Below are positions 1-7,538 of a DNA stretch of 11,581 nt, in pieces. The notes under the pieces are model-generated. The model was given only the letters and a program-made list of their open reading frames with translations. It did no database searches and was not told the DNA's origin. Both the position numbers and the translations under genes were made by a program. The stretch comes from Sulfurovum sp. Its GTDB lineage: Bacteria > Campylobacterota > Campylobacteria > Campylobacterales > Sulfurovaceae. Location of the stretch: positions 1 to 11,581 of the forward strand of contig WGDG01000251.1 in the NCBI GenBank assembly GCA_015493425.1. The letters are read 5' to 3'. Each line of letters starts with the position of its first letter. Position 1 is the first letter of the stretch.

Positions 1-791
1 AAGCGGGTGTCTTTCAAAAATCCTACCGCGCCCGCGCCTGCACCGATGTAGTCCTGAAGCTTCCAGTAACCGAGATTGTGGCGGCTTTGGTAGATGCCGA
101 AGTTGGAGATCTCGTAGTGGGTAAAGCCGTGTGCTCTGATCTGCTCGGCAACAAAAAAGGCGAGGCTGTCATTTTCCTGCCTTGCCTGCGGGGTGGCAGC
201 GAACTTGGTGCCGTTTTCGATGGTCAGTTCATAGGCGGAGAGGTGGTCGATGGGCAGAGAGAAGGCGGTTTCAATGTCCTTTTCAAGCAGTGCCTGCGTG
301 TCACCACGGTAGTTGTAAATGAGATCAAGCGAAAGGTGTTCGAATCCCAGTGCATGGGCAGTACGAACAGCCTTTTTGGCCTGATCGGGGGTATGGGCGC
401 GGTTGAGGGCTCCCAGTTTTCTTGCATCGAAACTCTGTACGCCGAAACTGACACGGTTGACCCCGAGTCTTTTCATCCCCTCAAGCCAGCTTTCTGTTGC
501 TGAGTTGGGGTTGGCTTCGGTAGTGATTTCTGCATCTTCAGCCAGGTAGGGTGCGAGCAGCTCGAAAAGCGGTGCATAGTGTTCCGGTGCAACGGTAGAG
601 GGGGTGCCGCCGCCGATAAAGAGGGTTTCCATGCTGCCCTTTTGCACGTTGAAACGTTCGAGTTCGAAGCGAAGCTGATTTTCGAGAGCCTGCATATATG
701 CTGTCCGTGTATCGAATTTGTCGACGTAGGAGTTGAAGCTGCAATAGTGGCATTTGGAGTCACAGTAGGGGATGTGCAGGTAGGCTAACAA
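1..791 (-). CDS. hemW: Radical SAM heme chaperone HemW (3' end cut by window edge)
   Basis: The minus strand reads without interruption for 263 codons and runs off the left edge, so roughly the last quarter of the protein is missing. Near the N terminus is the radical SAM cluster motif C10-x3-C14-x2-C17 followed by S-F. HemN-type coproporphyrinogen dehydrogenases have a fourth cysteine there; HemW proteins do not. Further family marks are GGGTPS (60-65), EANP (92-95), GVNRVSFGVQSF (110-121) and, near the cut, HNLGYW followed by DYIGAGAGAVG. By family knowledge, HemW binds a [4Fe-4S] cluster and heme and delivers heme to respiratory enzymes in the cytoplasm. The start is inferred to be TTG (789-791), because a stop lies four codons further upstream in frame and a purine-rich AAAGAGAG precedes it. 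It is divergent from rppH. Older annotations often call this protein HemN. The family call is firm; the start is less certain. Confidence 0.93.
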   Translation of the reverse strand, partial: MLAYLHIPYCDSKCHYCSFNSYVDKFDTRTAYMQALENQLRFELERFNVQKGSMETLFIGGGTPSTVAPEHYAPLFELLAPYLAEDAEITTEANPNSATESWLEGMKRLGVNRVSFGVQSFDARKLGALNRAHTPDQAKKAVRTAHALGFEHLSLDLIYNYRGDTQALLEKDIETAFSLPIDHLSAYELTIENGTKFAATPQARQENDSLAFFVAEQIRAHGFTHYEISNFGIYQSRHNLGYWKLQDYIGAGAGAVGFLKDTR

Positions 792-821
792 AATGGCTCT
801 CTTTCATTGGTCTGTAATCGT

Positions 822-835
822 ATTTTAGATAGAAT
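822..835. promoter_or_regulatory. Divergent promoter region between hemW and rppH (two candidate -10 boxes)
   Basis: The 112-base gap between the two divergent genes holds TAGAAT (830-835, plus strand), which would drive rppH with a leader of about 60 bases. On the minus strand TAAAAT (822-827) would drive hemW with a leader of about 25 bases. The plus-strand box follows a T run, as is common in Campylobacterota sigma70 promoters, which often lack a -35 element. These are pattern calls only. Confidence 0.35.
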
Positions 836-903
836 CATATCAGAAATTTCAGAGCATGTCTCTAAAAATCAGTATTAAAATTTATCGAAGATGAGTGTGA
901 AGT

Positions 904-1377
904 ATGCAAGAGAAAAAGCGTTATCGCCCAAATGTTGCAGCGGTCATACTCTCTCCAAAATATCCGGAAAAATGCGAATTTTTCATTGCCCACCGCAGTG
1001 ATATCAAAAATGCCTGGCAGTTTCCCCAGGGAGGGATTGATGCAGGAGAGACACCAGAGGAGGCGTTGCACAGAGAGCTCATGGAAGAGATCGGATGCAA
1101 CGACATTGAAATACTCGGAGAGTTTCCCGAGTGGATCACCTATGACTTTCCCAAGGTAGCCAGAGGCAAATGTTACCCTTATGACGGGCAGACACAGAAA
1201 TATTTTCTCGTCCGCCTCAAAGAGGATGCCAAAATTGACCTCAAGGCGTTTGAAATACCGGAATTTGAAGAGTATGAGTTCGTTGAGTACGAAGAGTTGT
1301 TCAAGCGTGTGACCTACTTTAAACGCAAAGTTTATCGAAAGGTGATCGACTATTTTATGCAGCAAGGATTGATATAG
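904..1377 (+). CDS. rppH: RNA pyrophosphohydrolase, Nudix family (RppH/NudH)
   Basis: This 157-residue protein carries a complete Nudix box at residues 43-64: G43, E49, then R57-E58-L-M-E61-E62-I-G64. These glutamates bind the catalytic metal. Around it are the RppH marks YRPNVAAVI near the N terminus and WQFPQGGID just before the box; FLVRL and a C-terminal KRKVYRKVIDYF helix follow. By family, the enzyme removes pyrophosphate from triphosphorylated mRNA 5' ends, which starts 5'-end-dependent decay; the family also hydrolyses diadenosine polyphosphates. The H. pylori relative was once called an invasion protein. It is the first gene of a plus-strand run, with lysC one base downstream. The ATG has only a weak ribosome binding site (GAAG at 887-890). 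Confidence 0.93.
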   Translation: MQEKKRYRPNVAAVILSPKYPEKCEFFIAHRSDIKNAWQFPQGGIDAGETPEEALHRELMEEIGCNDIEILGEFPEWITYDFPKVARGKCYPYDGQTQKYFLVRLKEDAKIDLKAFEIPEFEEYEFVEYEELFKRVTYFKRKVYRKVIDYFMQQGLI

Positions 1378-1378
1378 A

Positions 1379-2584
1379 ATGTTAGTGGTACAGAAATACG
1401 GCGGAACGAGTGTCGGTGACCTCGACCGCATCGAAAATGTCGCCAACCGTGTCGCCAAAGCAAGGGATGAAGGCAAAGACCTTGTCGTAGTGGTTTCAGC
1501 AATGAGCGGGGAGACAAACAAGCTCATCTCCTATGCGGAGCACTTTACGAAGCACCCGGCCAAAAAAGAGATGGATATGCTGCTCAGCTCCGGAGAGCGT
1601 GTTACCGCAGCACTCCTCTCCATTGCCCTGCAGGCAAAAGGGTATGATGCCGTTGCTATGACGGGACGACAGGCAGGGATCGTTACCGATGATCTGCATA
1701 CCTACGCCCGTATTGAAAAGATCGATCCGAGTGCTATGCAAAAGGCGATCGGTGAAGGCAAGATCGTCATTGTCGCCGGTTTCCAGGGGGTCAACAAAGA
1801 CGGTTCTGTTACCACACTCGGTCGGGGCGGTTCAGATCTTTCAGCCGTGGCGCTTGCAGGAGCACTGCATGCCGACCAGTGTGAGATATACTCCGATGTG
1901 GACGGCATCTACACGACCGATCCGCGTATTGAGCCCAAAGCGAAAAAGCTCGATACCATCAGTTACGATGAAATGCTCGAACTTTCAAGCCTGGGTGCGA
2001 AAGTTTTACAGAACCGTTCGGTGGAGCTTGCCAAGAAACTGGGTGTTAAGCTCTATGCAAAGAGCAGTTTTACAGAGAATGAAGGCACATTAATTACAGA
2101 GGAGACTGAAAATATGGAAGAAGTACTGGTAAGCGGTGTAGTGCTCGACAAAAATCAGGCGAGAGTGACGCTCAGAGGCGTTTCGGACAGACCGGGTATT
2201 GCTGCAGAAATTTTTAACAAACTGGCTGAAGAGAATATCAATGTCGATATGATCATTCAAAATGTCGGTACAGACGGCAAAACAAACCTCGGCTTTACCG
2301 TTCCCCAAAGTGAACTGGAAAATGCCAAAAAAGTAGTTGCATCGTTTGACCACGATATTGAAGGTGTGGATTACGACGAGAATGTCTGTAAAGTTTCCGT
2401 TGTCGGTGTGGGCATGAAGTCACATTCCGGTGTGGCGGCAAAAGCCTTTAATGCACTGGCAGAGAACAACATCAATATTCAGATGATCTCTACCTCCGAG
2501 ATCAAGGTGTCGATGATTATTGACGAAAAGTATGGTGAACTTGCCATCAGAACCCTCCACGACGCCTACGAGCTGGATAAGTAA
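1379..2584 (+). CDS. lysC: Aspartate kinase with two ACT domains
   Basis: The 401-residue product phosphorylates L-aspartate with ATP, the first step towards lysine, threonine, methionine and diaminopimelate for the cell wall. The kinase domain (about 1-230) shows KYGGTS (6-11), SGER (71-74), GFQG (134-137), GRGGSDLSAVALAGAL (148-163) and SDVDGIYTTDPR (172-183). Two ACT domains follow (about 263-330 and 341-401), including MKSHSG and NINIQMISTSEIKVS; in this family they mediate feedback inhibition by lysine and/or threonine. Length and architecture match the monofunctional LysC of Bacillus beta-type and Corynebacterium enzymes. AAGGA (1364-1368) precedes the ATG, and the start lies one base after the rppH stop, so the two are probably co-transcribed. 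M246 has its own ribosome-binding-like sequence and could start a separate regulatory subunit. Confidence 0.96.
   Translation: MLVVQKYGGTSVGDLDRIENVANRVAKARDEGKDLVVVVSAMSGETNKLISYAEHFTKHPAKKEMDMLLSSGERVTAALLSIALQAKGYDAVAMTGRQAGIVTDDLHTYARIEKIDPSAMQKAIGEGKIVIVAGFQGVNKDGSVTTLGRGGSDLSAVALAGALHADQCEIYSDVDGIYTTDPRIEPKAKKLDTISYDEMLELSSLGAKVLQNRSVELAKKLGVKLYAKSSFTENEGTLITEETENMEEVLVSGVVLDKNQARVTLRGVSDRPGIAAEIFNKLAEENINVDMIIQNVGTDGKTNLGFTVPQSELENAKKVVASFDHDIEGVDYDENVCKVSVVGVGMKSHSGVAAKAFNALAENNINIQMISTSEIKVSMIIDEKYGELAIRTLHDAYELDK
2101..2116 (+). promoter_or_regulatory. Candidate internal ribosome binding site and start for a LysC beta subunit
   Basis: Inside lysC, GGAG (2101-2104) lies nine bases before an in-frame ATG (2114-2116, residue M246), in the linker between the kinase and ACT domains. 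Initiation here would give a polypeptide of 156 residues holding both ACT domains. Corynebacterium glutamicum and Bacillus lysC are known to make such a beta subunit from an internal start at the corresponding place. That it happens here is inference. Confidence 0.4.
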
Positions 2585-2590
2585 CACACC

Positions 2591-3136
2591 GTGCAACAGC
2601 TTCTGAAGTGGACACTGGAAACCATTCGTGAGGAAGACTGCTTCTCGTGGATGGAAGAACACCGGTATGAGTGGGCACCGCTTGTCAAAAGTGCTATTGA
2701 CCAGATGCTTGAAGGAAAAGCGGTGCTGCTGCTGACAGATGTACCGCGTAAATGGTTTGGCAAGTATATACTTGAGCATATCAATGACACGGCAAAAAGC
2801 CGCCCCTTGCTTCCTGTGTTCCCGATGGCGAAAATGTATCCTTCTCTTGGTACGCTTACTTCCAGTCAGGAGCTTGAGCTTTTTGAAGATATGCTCGAAC
2901 TGGCTTATCCCAACGGTTATTTTATCTGGTATATCGGCAAAGGAGACCACCCTTTTACCAAACTGGCATTCCGCTGTGACGACAGTTTTCTGTGGCTGAT
3001 GGATGAAGAGGTGGAGAACAGCTTTCTGCTGCGAAGCAGTGATGAAATGCTCGATATTAAACTGCTGCAGCTGTATAAACTTTTTGACCTGACACTTTCA
3101 GAAGCACTTTTCGGAGAGCTTGATCTTGAATCCTGA
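2591..3136 (+). CDS. hobA: HobA, DnaA-binding replication initiation regulator
   Basis: The 181-residue product matches HobA of Helicobacter pylori (HP1230, 180 residues) as I recall it. The shared pattern is an N-terminal W-x3-R region, RxWFxxYIL in the middle (residues about 49-57), then FLWL-x2-E, LLL, and LD-x-KLLQL-x-KLF near the C terminus. HobA is known from Campylobacterota. It forms a tetramer with a SIS-like fold, binds domain I of DnaA and organises DnaA on oriC, a role equivalent to that of DiaA in E. coli. The start is GTG with little Shine-Dalgarno sequence, six bases after the lysC stop, so translation is probably coupled. Using this GTG gives almost exactly the family length. 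The 3' end overlaps holB. The flanking lysC and holB genes are the usual neighbours, which supports the call. Confidence 0.9.
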   Translation: MQQLLKWTLETIREEDCFSWMEEHRYEWAPLVKSAIDQMLEGKAVLLLTDVPRKWFGKYILEHINDTAKSRPLLPVFPMAKMYPSLGTLTSSQELELFEDMLELAYPNGYFIWYIGKGDHPFTKLAFRCDDSFLWLMDEEVENSFLLRSSDEMLDIKLLQLYKLFDLTLSEALFGELDLES

Positions 3137-3764
3137 GTTGACACTTCGCAGCCAGGTAGTGATCAGCAATGATATTGCCGGTACTGTCGAACGCTTGCGA
3201 AATCTCAAAACCGATGAACGTATTGTCGAAATATGCAAACTTGACCCCAAAGACGATGCCTTCAAGGTTGACGATGCCAAACTTGCCATCGAAAAAGCCT
3301 ACCTTGCCAGTGAAGAGACTACCGTTATTATCCTCGCGGCAAAGAGTTTCTCCCCCATTGTCCAGAACAAACTGCTCAAGGTGATTGAAGAGCCGCCGAA
3401 GAACAAGGAGTTCATTCTTGTAACGGTGAGCAAGGCAACTATTTTGCCGACGATCCGTTCACGCCTGTCCATTAAAGTACTTTCTCAAACGATAGAAGAA
3501 GAAGCGTTGGGACTCGATGTTGCACAGCTTAGCCTTGCAGAGGTCTATGCCTTCATTCAGACACACAAGCGTACGGATGCCAAGCAGATGAAGCGCTTGG
3601 TGGAACGTATTGTAAAGACGGCGATTGCCTCTGAAAAGTTTGATCTGGATGAAAAGACACTCAAGCTTTTTTCCGATGCCTATGTTGCGCTCGATGTGGG
3701 TTCTCCTCCCCAGTTTGTACTCAATACACTCCTTTTGAAACTGCTTGCGAAAAAGCGGAGATAG
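3126..3764 (+). CDS. holB: DNA polymerase III delta' subunit (short Campylobacterota form)
   Basis: This clamp-loader-like protein of about 212 residues helps load the beta sliding clamp during replication. The visible core is ISND near the N terminus, then the stretch ending in NKLLKVIEEPP and ILPTIRSRLS. Bacterial delta' and DnaX proteins carry the equivalent N-x-LLK-x-xEEPP and T-I-x-SRC blocks. No Walker A motif is seen, as expected for delta', and Leu replaces the usual Cys after S-R. It is much shorter than E. coli HolB (334 residues), as in other Campylobacterota. The start is uncertain. TTG at 3126 has GGAG (3113-3116) nine bases upstream; an in-frame TTG at 3120 would add two residues but leaves only three bases after GGAG. 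Either start overlaps hobA, which points to translational coupling. Confidence 0.88.
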   Translation: MNPELTLRSQVVISNDIAGTVERLRNLKTDERIVEICKLDPKDDAFKVDDAKLAIEKAYLASEETTVIILAAKSFSPIVQNKLLKVIEEPPKNKEFILVTVSKATILPTIRSRLSIKVLSQTIEEEALGLDVAQLSLAEVYAFIQTHKRTDAKQMKRLVERIVKTAIASEKFDLDEKTLKLFSDAYVALDVGSPPQFVLNTLLLKLLAKKRR

Positions 3765-3794
3765 CCTCTATTTTCTTCATCTTTTAGTATGATT

Positions 3795-3848
3795 GTTAAT
3801 ATTTATACTATAATATCCCAATTTAAAGAGAGTAATTTACTCAAGGAG
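3795..3848 (+). promoter_or_regulatory. Promoter and ribosome binding site upstream of the DUF805 gene and folP
   Basis: The 91-base gap after holB contains a perfect TATAAT (3809-3814) in an AT-rich stretch. No good -35 is visible, as is usual in this phylum. A strong AAGGAG (3843-3848) lies seven bases before the ATG at 3856. The promoter probably starts a second transcription unit covering the DUF805 gene, folP and perhaps ligA. Confidence 0.55.
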
Positions 3849-3855
3849 TATAACC

Positions 3856-4374
3856 ATGTTAAAAGTCTATTTTGGCCAATGGCGTGACGGCCGACTGAAG
3901 CGTCTTCCCTATCTGGGGTACTATTTTCTGCTGATCTTTCTGATGATGCTGCTGATTGGCGGCGTCATTATGGCTGCGGGTGCGGCTGAGAGTATGATGG
4001 GAATGGATATCGCTGCGGTGCAGGCGATGCTTGTTGCCAAGTTCGGTATGGTGATGATCTTTGCCATTTTTCTTTTTGTGATCGCCATGGGAATAGCCAA
4101 TATCAATATTATGGCAAAACGTATCCGTGATATGGGGCTTCCCGCATGGTGGACGATTCTGGGGATCATCGCTGTTTCCATTCTGTTGAACATTTTCTTC
4201 CCCGTACAGGAAGTTTCAGTTGCCACTGCGGTGGTCGACAACGGCGGTATGCCCTCAGCATCCTTTGCGGCGCACGGCACGACAGCAGGATGGATCACAC
4301 AGCTTTATGATATGCTCATATTTCTGTCTTTAGTGCTGATTCCCAGTGATTTTTTCAAAAAAAGCGTAGTGTAG
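3856..4374 (+). CDS. DUF805 family inner-membrane protein
   Basis: This 172-residue protein shows the DUF805 pattern. A short N-terminal amphipathic stretch (YFGQWRDGRLKRLPYLGYYF) leads into membrane segments at about 20-41, 63-85, 98-115 and 145-163. A conserved basic motif KRIRDMGLPAWW (88-99) matches the family's R-L-x-D-x-G-x-x-x-WW, and the protein ends in PSDFFKK. Residues 117-145 form a soluble loop between segments 3 and 4. The molecular function of DUF805 proteins (for example E. coli YhaH/YhaI) is not established, and I do not assign one. The gene has its own promoter and strong ribosome binding site. Its TAG stop (4372-4374) lies within the AGGAG of folP, so the two are almost certainly translated from one mRNA. 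I do not recall a gene between holB and folP in Helicobacter or Campylobacter. Confidence 0.8.
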   Translation: MLKVYFGQWRDGRLKRLPYLGYYFLLIFLMMLLIGGVIMAAGAAESMMGMDIAAVQAMLVAKFGMVMIFAIFLFVIAMGIANINIMAKRIRDMGLPAWWTILGIIAVSILLNIFFPVQEVSVATAVVDNGGMPSASFAAHGTTAGWITQLYDMLIFLSLVLIPSDFFKKSVV

Positions 4375-4383
4375 GAGACTTCA

Positions 4384-5523
4384 ATGCAGCTCTACAGGCT
4401 GGGTGACCTCTCCGATACAAAGGCAGTCCTTGAAAGACTGGGTGTGGAAAGCGGCGGTATTGCCATTATGTCCAAAAAGATGGAACTGCTCTGTTTTTAT
4501 ATTAAAGATCTCCGCACTCCCGCAGCGAACATTTTGAAACAGGATGCATTGAGTATCGGTGCGGAGCTTGCCGTTCCGGGCGGGGTGATCACCTGCGAAA
4601 AAGAGTATTTTGACTGTATCCTTATTGGTACGCGCAAACATATGGAGACACTTTCACGCAAAGAACTGGCACAGCCTTTTGGGCTGAAAACACTTGCCAA
4701 AGCACTGAAAGCGTTTCTCCATCCTGTCACTTTTCCGGTACGTATTATGGGAGTCATCAACGCCAATGAAGACAGTTTTTACAGCAAGAGCCGTTTTCAG
4801 GCGAGTGATGCCATCGCCCGTATTGAGACGATGATCGAAGAGGGTGCGCAGATCATCGACATAGGGGCAGTCTCTTCCCGACCGGGTGCAGAAGCTGTCA
4901 GTGCGGATACAGAGCTGGCACGCATCAAGCCTGTCTGTGACGCCATTAAGGCATCGAAACTCTACGAAAAGGCACTCTTCTCTGTGGACAGCTATACCCC
5001 TGAAGTGGTCTCTTATGCACTGCAAAGCGGGTTTGGACTGATCAACGATATTACCGGGGCTTCCGATGAGAGGTTGATAGCATTGGCTGTAGAGTATGAT
5101 GCCAAATACTGCATGATGCATATGCAGGGCACCCCACAGACGATGCAGCAAAATCCCGCTTATGATGATGTGACAGCGGATGTAAACACTTTTTTTGAAG
5201 AGCGAGTTGCCAAAGCTGAAGCACTGGGCTTGAAGCGGGAGCATGTTATTCTCGACGTGGGTATCGGCTTTGGCAAGACACTTGAACATAACCTGACCCT
5301 CATTAAAAACCTGCGCCATTTCACCCACTTTGGCTGTGAAGTCCTCATTGGTGCCAGCCGAAAGTCAATGATAGACAAAATTGTTCCTACCCCGGTAGAA
5401 GCACGCTTACCGGGCACACTCGCGTTGCACCTCAAAGCGGTGGAGAATGGTGCGAGCATCGTACGCTGCCACGATGTAGCTGAGCACAGACAGGCACTTA
5501 AAGTGTGGCAGGCGCTGCACTGA
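4384..5523 (+). CDS. folP: Dihydropteroate synthase with N-terminal extension
   Basis: The enzyme joins 6-hydroxymethyl-dihydropterin diphosphate to p-aminobenzoate to give dihydropteroate in folate synthesis, and is the sulfonamide target. The TIM-barrel domain fills about residues 118-379. The catalytic and binding set is present: N126 (GVIN), D159 with S164-S165-R166-P167-G168, D202 (SVDSY), N221 (NDITGA), MHMQGTP (245-251), D291 (LDVGIGFGKT), K327 (GASRKS), and R361/H363 (VRCHDV). Two motifs deviate: the usual TPDSF loop reads NEDSF, and the STRPG Thr is Ser. The first 115 or so residues are an extra domain containing AANILKQDALSIGAE and QPFGLK. The whole length (379) matches H. pylori FolP (about 380) rather than E. 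coli FolP (282). AGGAG (4373-4377) lies six bases before the ATG. It follows the DUF805 gene and precedes ligA by 47 bases. Confidence 0.94.
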   Translation: MQLYRLGDLSDTKAVLERLGVESGGIAIMSKKMELLCFYIKDLRTPAANILKQDALSIGAELAVPGGVITCEKEYFDCILIGTRKHMETLSRKELAQPFGLKTLAKALKAFLHPVTFPVRIMGVINANEDSFYSKSRFQASDAIARIETMIEEGAQIIDIGAVSSRPGAEAVSADTELARIKPVCDAIKASKLYEKALFSVDSYTPEVVSYALQSGFGLINDITGASDERLIALAVEYDAKYCMMHMQGTPQTMQQNPAYDDVTADVNTFFEERVAKAEALGLKREHVILDVGIGFGKTLEHNLTLIKNLRHFTHFGCEVLIGASRKSMIDKIVPTPVEARLPGTLALHLKAVENGASIVRCHDVAEHRQALKVWQALH

Positions 5524-5570
5524 AAACACCCTTTTGAAGAGTACATTTTTACACGATGGATGGAGAAGCC

Positions 5571-7538
5571 ATGACCTATGATGAATATATAAAAAACGTT
5601 GAAATCCTCAAAAAATGGGCCTATGCCTATTATGTCGAGGATAACCCTATAGCTACGGATGAAGAGTATGACAAGCTTTATCATGAAGTGCTTGCCTATG
5701 AACAGACACACCCTGACAAAGTGCGTGCAGACTCTCCTACACAGCGTGTCGGCGGTGTGGTGCGTGAAGAGTTTACCAAAGCCAAACATATCAAACGGAT
5801 GTGGAGTATGGAGGATGTCTTCAGCAAAGAAGAGGTTGCCCAGTGGCTGGAGCGTGTCGAAAAGAATGTAGGAAAGTGTGACTACTACTGCGAACCCAAA
5901 TTTGATGGGGCAAGTATGAACCTGCTTTACGAAAACGGCAAACTGCTGCGTGCGATCACCCGAGGGGATGGCATTGTCGGTGAAGAGGTAACGGAAAATG
6001 TCAAAACGATCCGATCCGTTCCTCTGGTTATCGACTACAAGGAGCTTATTGAGATACGCGGTGAAGTGGTCATCCGAAAAGATGATTTTGAAAAGATCAA
6101 CGAAGAGCGGCTTAAGGAAGGGGAGACGCCTTTTGCCAACCCAAGAAACGCTGCTGCGGGCAGTCTGCGCCAGCTGGATTCTTCCGTAACAGCCAAGCGC
6201 CGGCTTGTTTTTTATCCGTGGGGAGTAGGAGAGAATACACTGCCACACAAACGTCTTTCCGAGAAGATGGCGTTTGTCTATGCACAGGGATTTTTGAAAC
6301 CACCCTATGAGCGCCCATGTAAGACACTGGATGATATTGAAGATTTCTATCAGTTCCTGATACAGAAACGTGATGAAATTCCTATGATGATGGACGGGAT
6401 GGTCATCAAGGTCGACGAAATAGAAAAGCAGGAGCAGCTTGGGTATACGGTCAAGTTTCCAAAATGGATGTGTGCCTACAAGTTTCCCGCAGTCGAAAAG
6501 GTAACCAGGCTGCTGGATGTGACATTGCAGGTGGGACGTACGGGGGTTGTCACACCGGTTGCGGAGATTGAACCGGTCAATATCGAGGGGGCAGTGGTCA
6601 GCCGTGCGACGCTGCACAATTTCGATGAGATCGAACGGATGGATATCCGTATCGGGGATCATATCATTATCATTCGAAGCGGCGATGTGATTCCAAAGAT
6701 CACCAAGGTGCTTACGGATCGGAGAACAGGAGATGAAAAGCCTATCGAGCGTCCGACACACTGTCCTGTCTGCGGTTCGGAACTCCTTGATGAAGGGGCG
6801 CTTATCAAGTGTCAGAACCTCGAGTGTCCTGCCCGTGTGGTAGGCTCCATTATTCACTTTGCCAAAAAGGGGTGTATGGACATCGACGGTCTGGGCAGCA
6901 AAATTGTCGAGCAGCTGGTGAATACAGGAAAGATCCATGATATTCTCGATCTTTACAGCCTCACTTATGACGATCTGGTTGACCTTGAGGGCTTTAAGGA
7001 GAAGAAGATCAACAATTTGCTCCATGCCATCGCTGCAACCAAGGGAGCACCGCTGCACCGCCTTATCAACGCGCTTGGTATCGAGCATATTGGAGAAGTG
7101 GCAAGCAAAGCACTTGCGGAACATTTCGGTCTGGGCATTGTTGATGCAACCTTTGACGAACTTGTCGCTATTGACGGCATTGGGGAAGAGATGGCCAATT
7201 CTGTTCTGGAATTCATGCGTGTGAACCGTGACAAGGTACTCAAACTTTTTGAAGTGATTCAACCTACAGTAGAAGAGAAGACAGAGGCTAAAGAGAATCC
7301 GTTCAAAGGTAAAACGGTTGTACTGACAGGTACCATGAGCCGGCCGCGCGGTGAAATCAAAGCGATGCTCGAAAGGCTTGGTGCAAAAGTAAGCGGTTCT
7401 GTCAGCAAAAAAACAGATTTTGTTATTTACGGAGAAGAGGCGGGCAGCAAACTGACCAAAGCTCAGAGCCTTGGCGTGCCGACCCTTACCGAAGAAGAGA
7501 TGGAGCGTATGCTCCTCTCTTCCGGCGTAACGGTGTAG
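5571..7538 (+). CDS. ligA: NAD+-dependent DNA ligase LigA
   Basis: The 655-residue ligase seals nicks between Okazaki fragments and after repair, using NAD+ as cofactor. Domains in order are: Ia (WAYAYYVEDNPIATDEEYD, 16-34), which binds NMN; the adenylation domain with catalytic K110 in EPKFDG and the later motifs RGEVVIRK, NPRNAAAGSLRQLD and DGMVIKVD (275-282); the OB fold (about 310-390); a four-cysteine zinc finger (C398, C401, C414, C419); helix-hairpin-helix repeats (about 425-560); and a C-terminal BRCT domain (577-651) with GKTVVLTGTMSRPR. The ATG at 5571 is chosen because GGAG (5562-5565) is well spaced before it and the protein then begins as relatives do. An in-frame ATG at 5556 would add five residues. 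The TAG stop abuts the stop of the convergent neighbour. Long open frames on the opposite strand are shadows. Confidence 0.97.
   Translation: MTYDEYIKNVEILKKWAYAYYVEDNPIATDEEYDKLYHEVLAYEQTHPDKVRADSPTQRVGGVVREEFTKAKHIKRMWSMEDVFSKEEVAQWLERVEKNVGKCDYYCEPKFDGASMNLLYENGKLLRAITRGDGIVGEEVTENVKTIRSVPLVIDYKELIEIRGEVVIRKDDFEKINEERLKEGETPFANPRNAAAGSLRQLDSSVTAKRRLVFYPWGVGENTLPHKRLSEKMAFVYAQGFLKPPYERPCKTLDDIEDFYQFLIQKRDEIPMMMDGMVIKVDEIEKQEQLGYTVKFPKWMCAYKFPAVEKVTRLLDVTLQVGRTGVVTPVAEIEPVNIEGAVVSRATLHNFDEIERMDIRIGDHIIIIRSGDVIPKITKVLTDRRTGDEKPIERPTHCPVCGSELLDEGALIKCQNLECPARVVGSIIHFAKKGCMDIDGLGSKIVEQLVNTGKIHDILDLYSLTYDDLVDLEGFKEKKINNLLHAIAATKGAPLHRLINALGIEHIGEVASKALAEHFGLGIVDATFDELVAIDGIGEEMANSVLEFMRVNRDKVLKLFEVIQPTVEEKTEAKENPFKGKTVVLTGTMSRPRGEIKAMLERLGAKVSGSVSKKTDFVIYGEEAGSKLTKAQSLGVPTLTEEEMERMLLSSGVTV

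Noticed and set aside
78..503. A 141-codon plus-strand frame within hemW
   Set aside because: The opposite strand reads an unbroken HemW with cluster, GGGTP and HNLGYW motifs across the region.
862..1527. A 221-codon minus-strand frame opposite rppH and the lysC start
   Set aside because: rppH has a complete Nudix motif on the other strand; the antisense product has no recognisable domain.
3750..3790. ATAG/CTAT stem before T-rich sequence as a holB terminator
   Set aside because: A 4-bp AT-rich stem is too weak to call, and most of it involves the holB stop codon.
5160..7262. A 700-codon open frame on the minus strand opposite folP and ligA
   Set aside because: It lies fully opposite two well-supported genes. 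Its translation is rich in Cys, His and Phe with no domain I recognise, and no ribosome site was seen. It is a mirror effect of plus-strand codon use.
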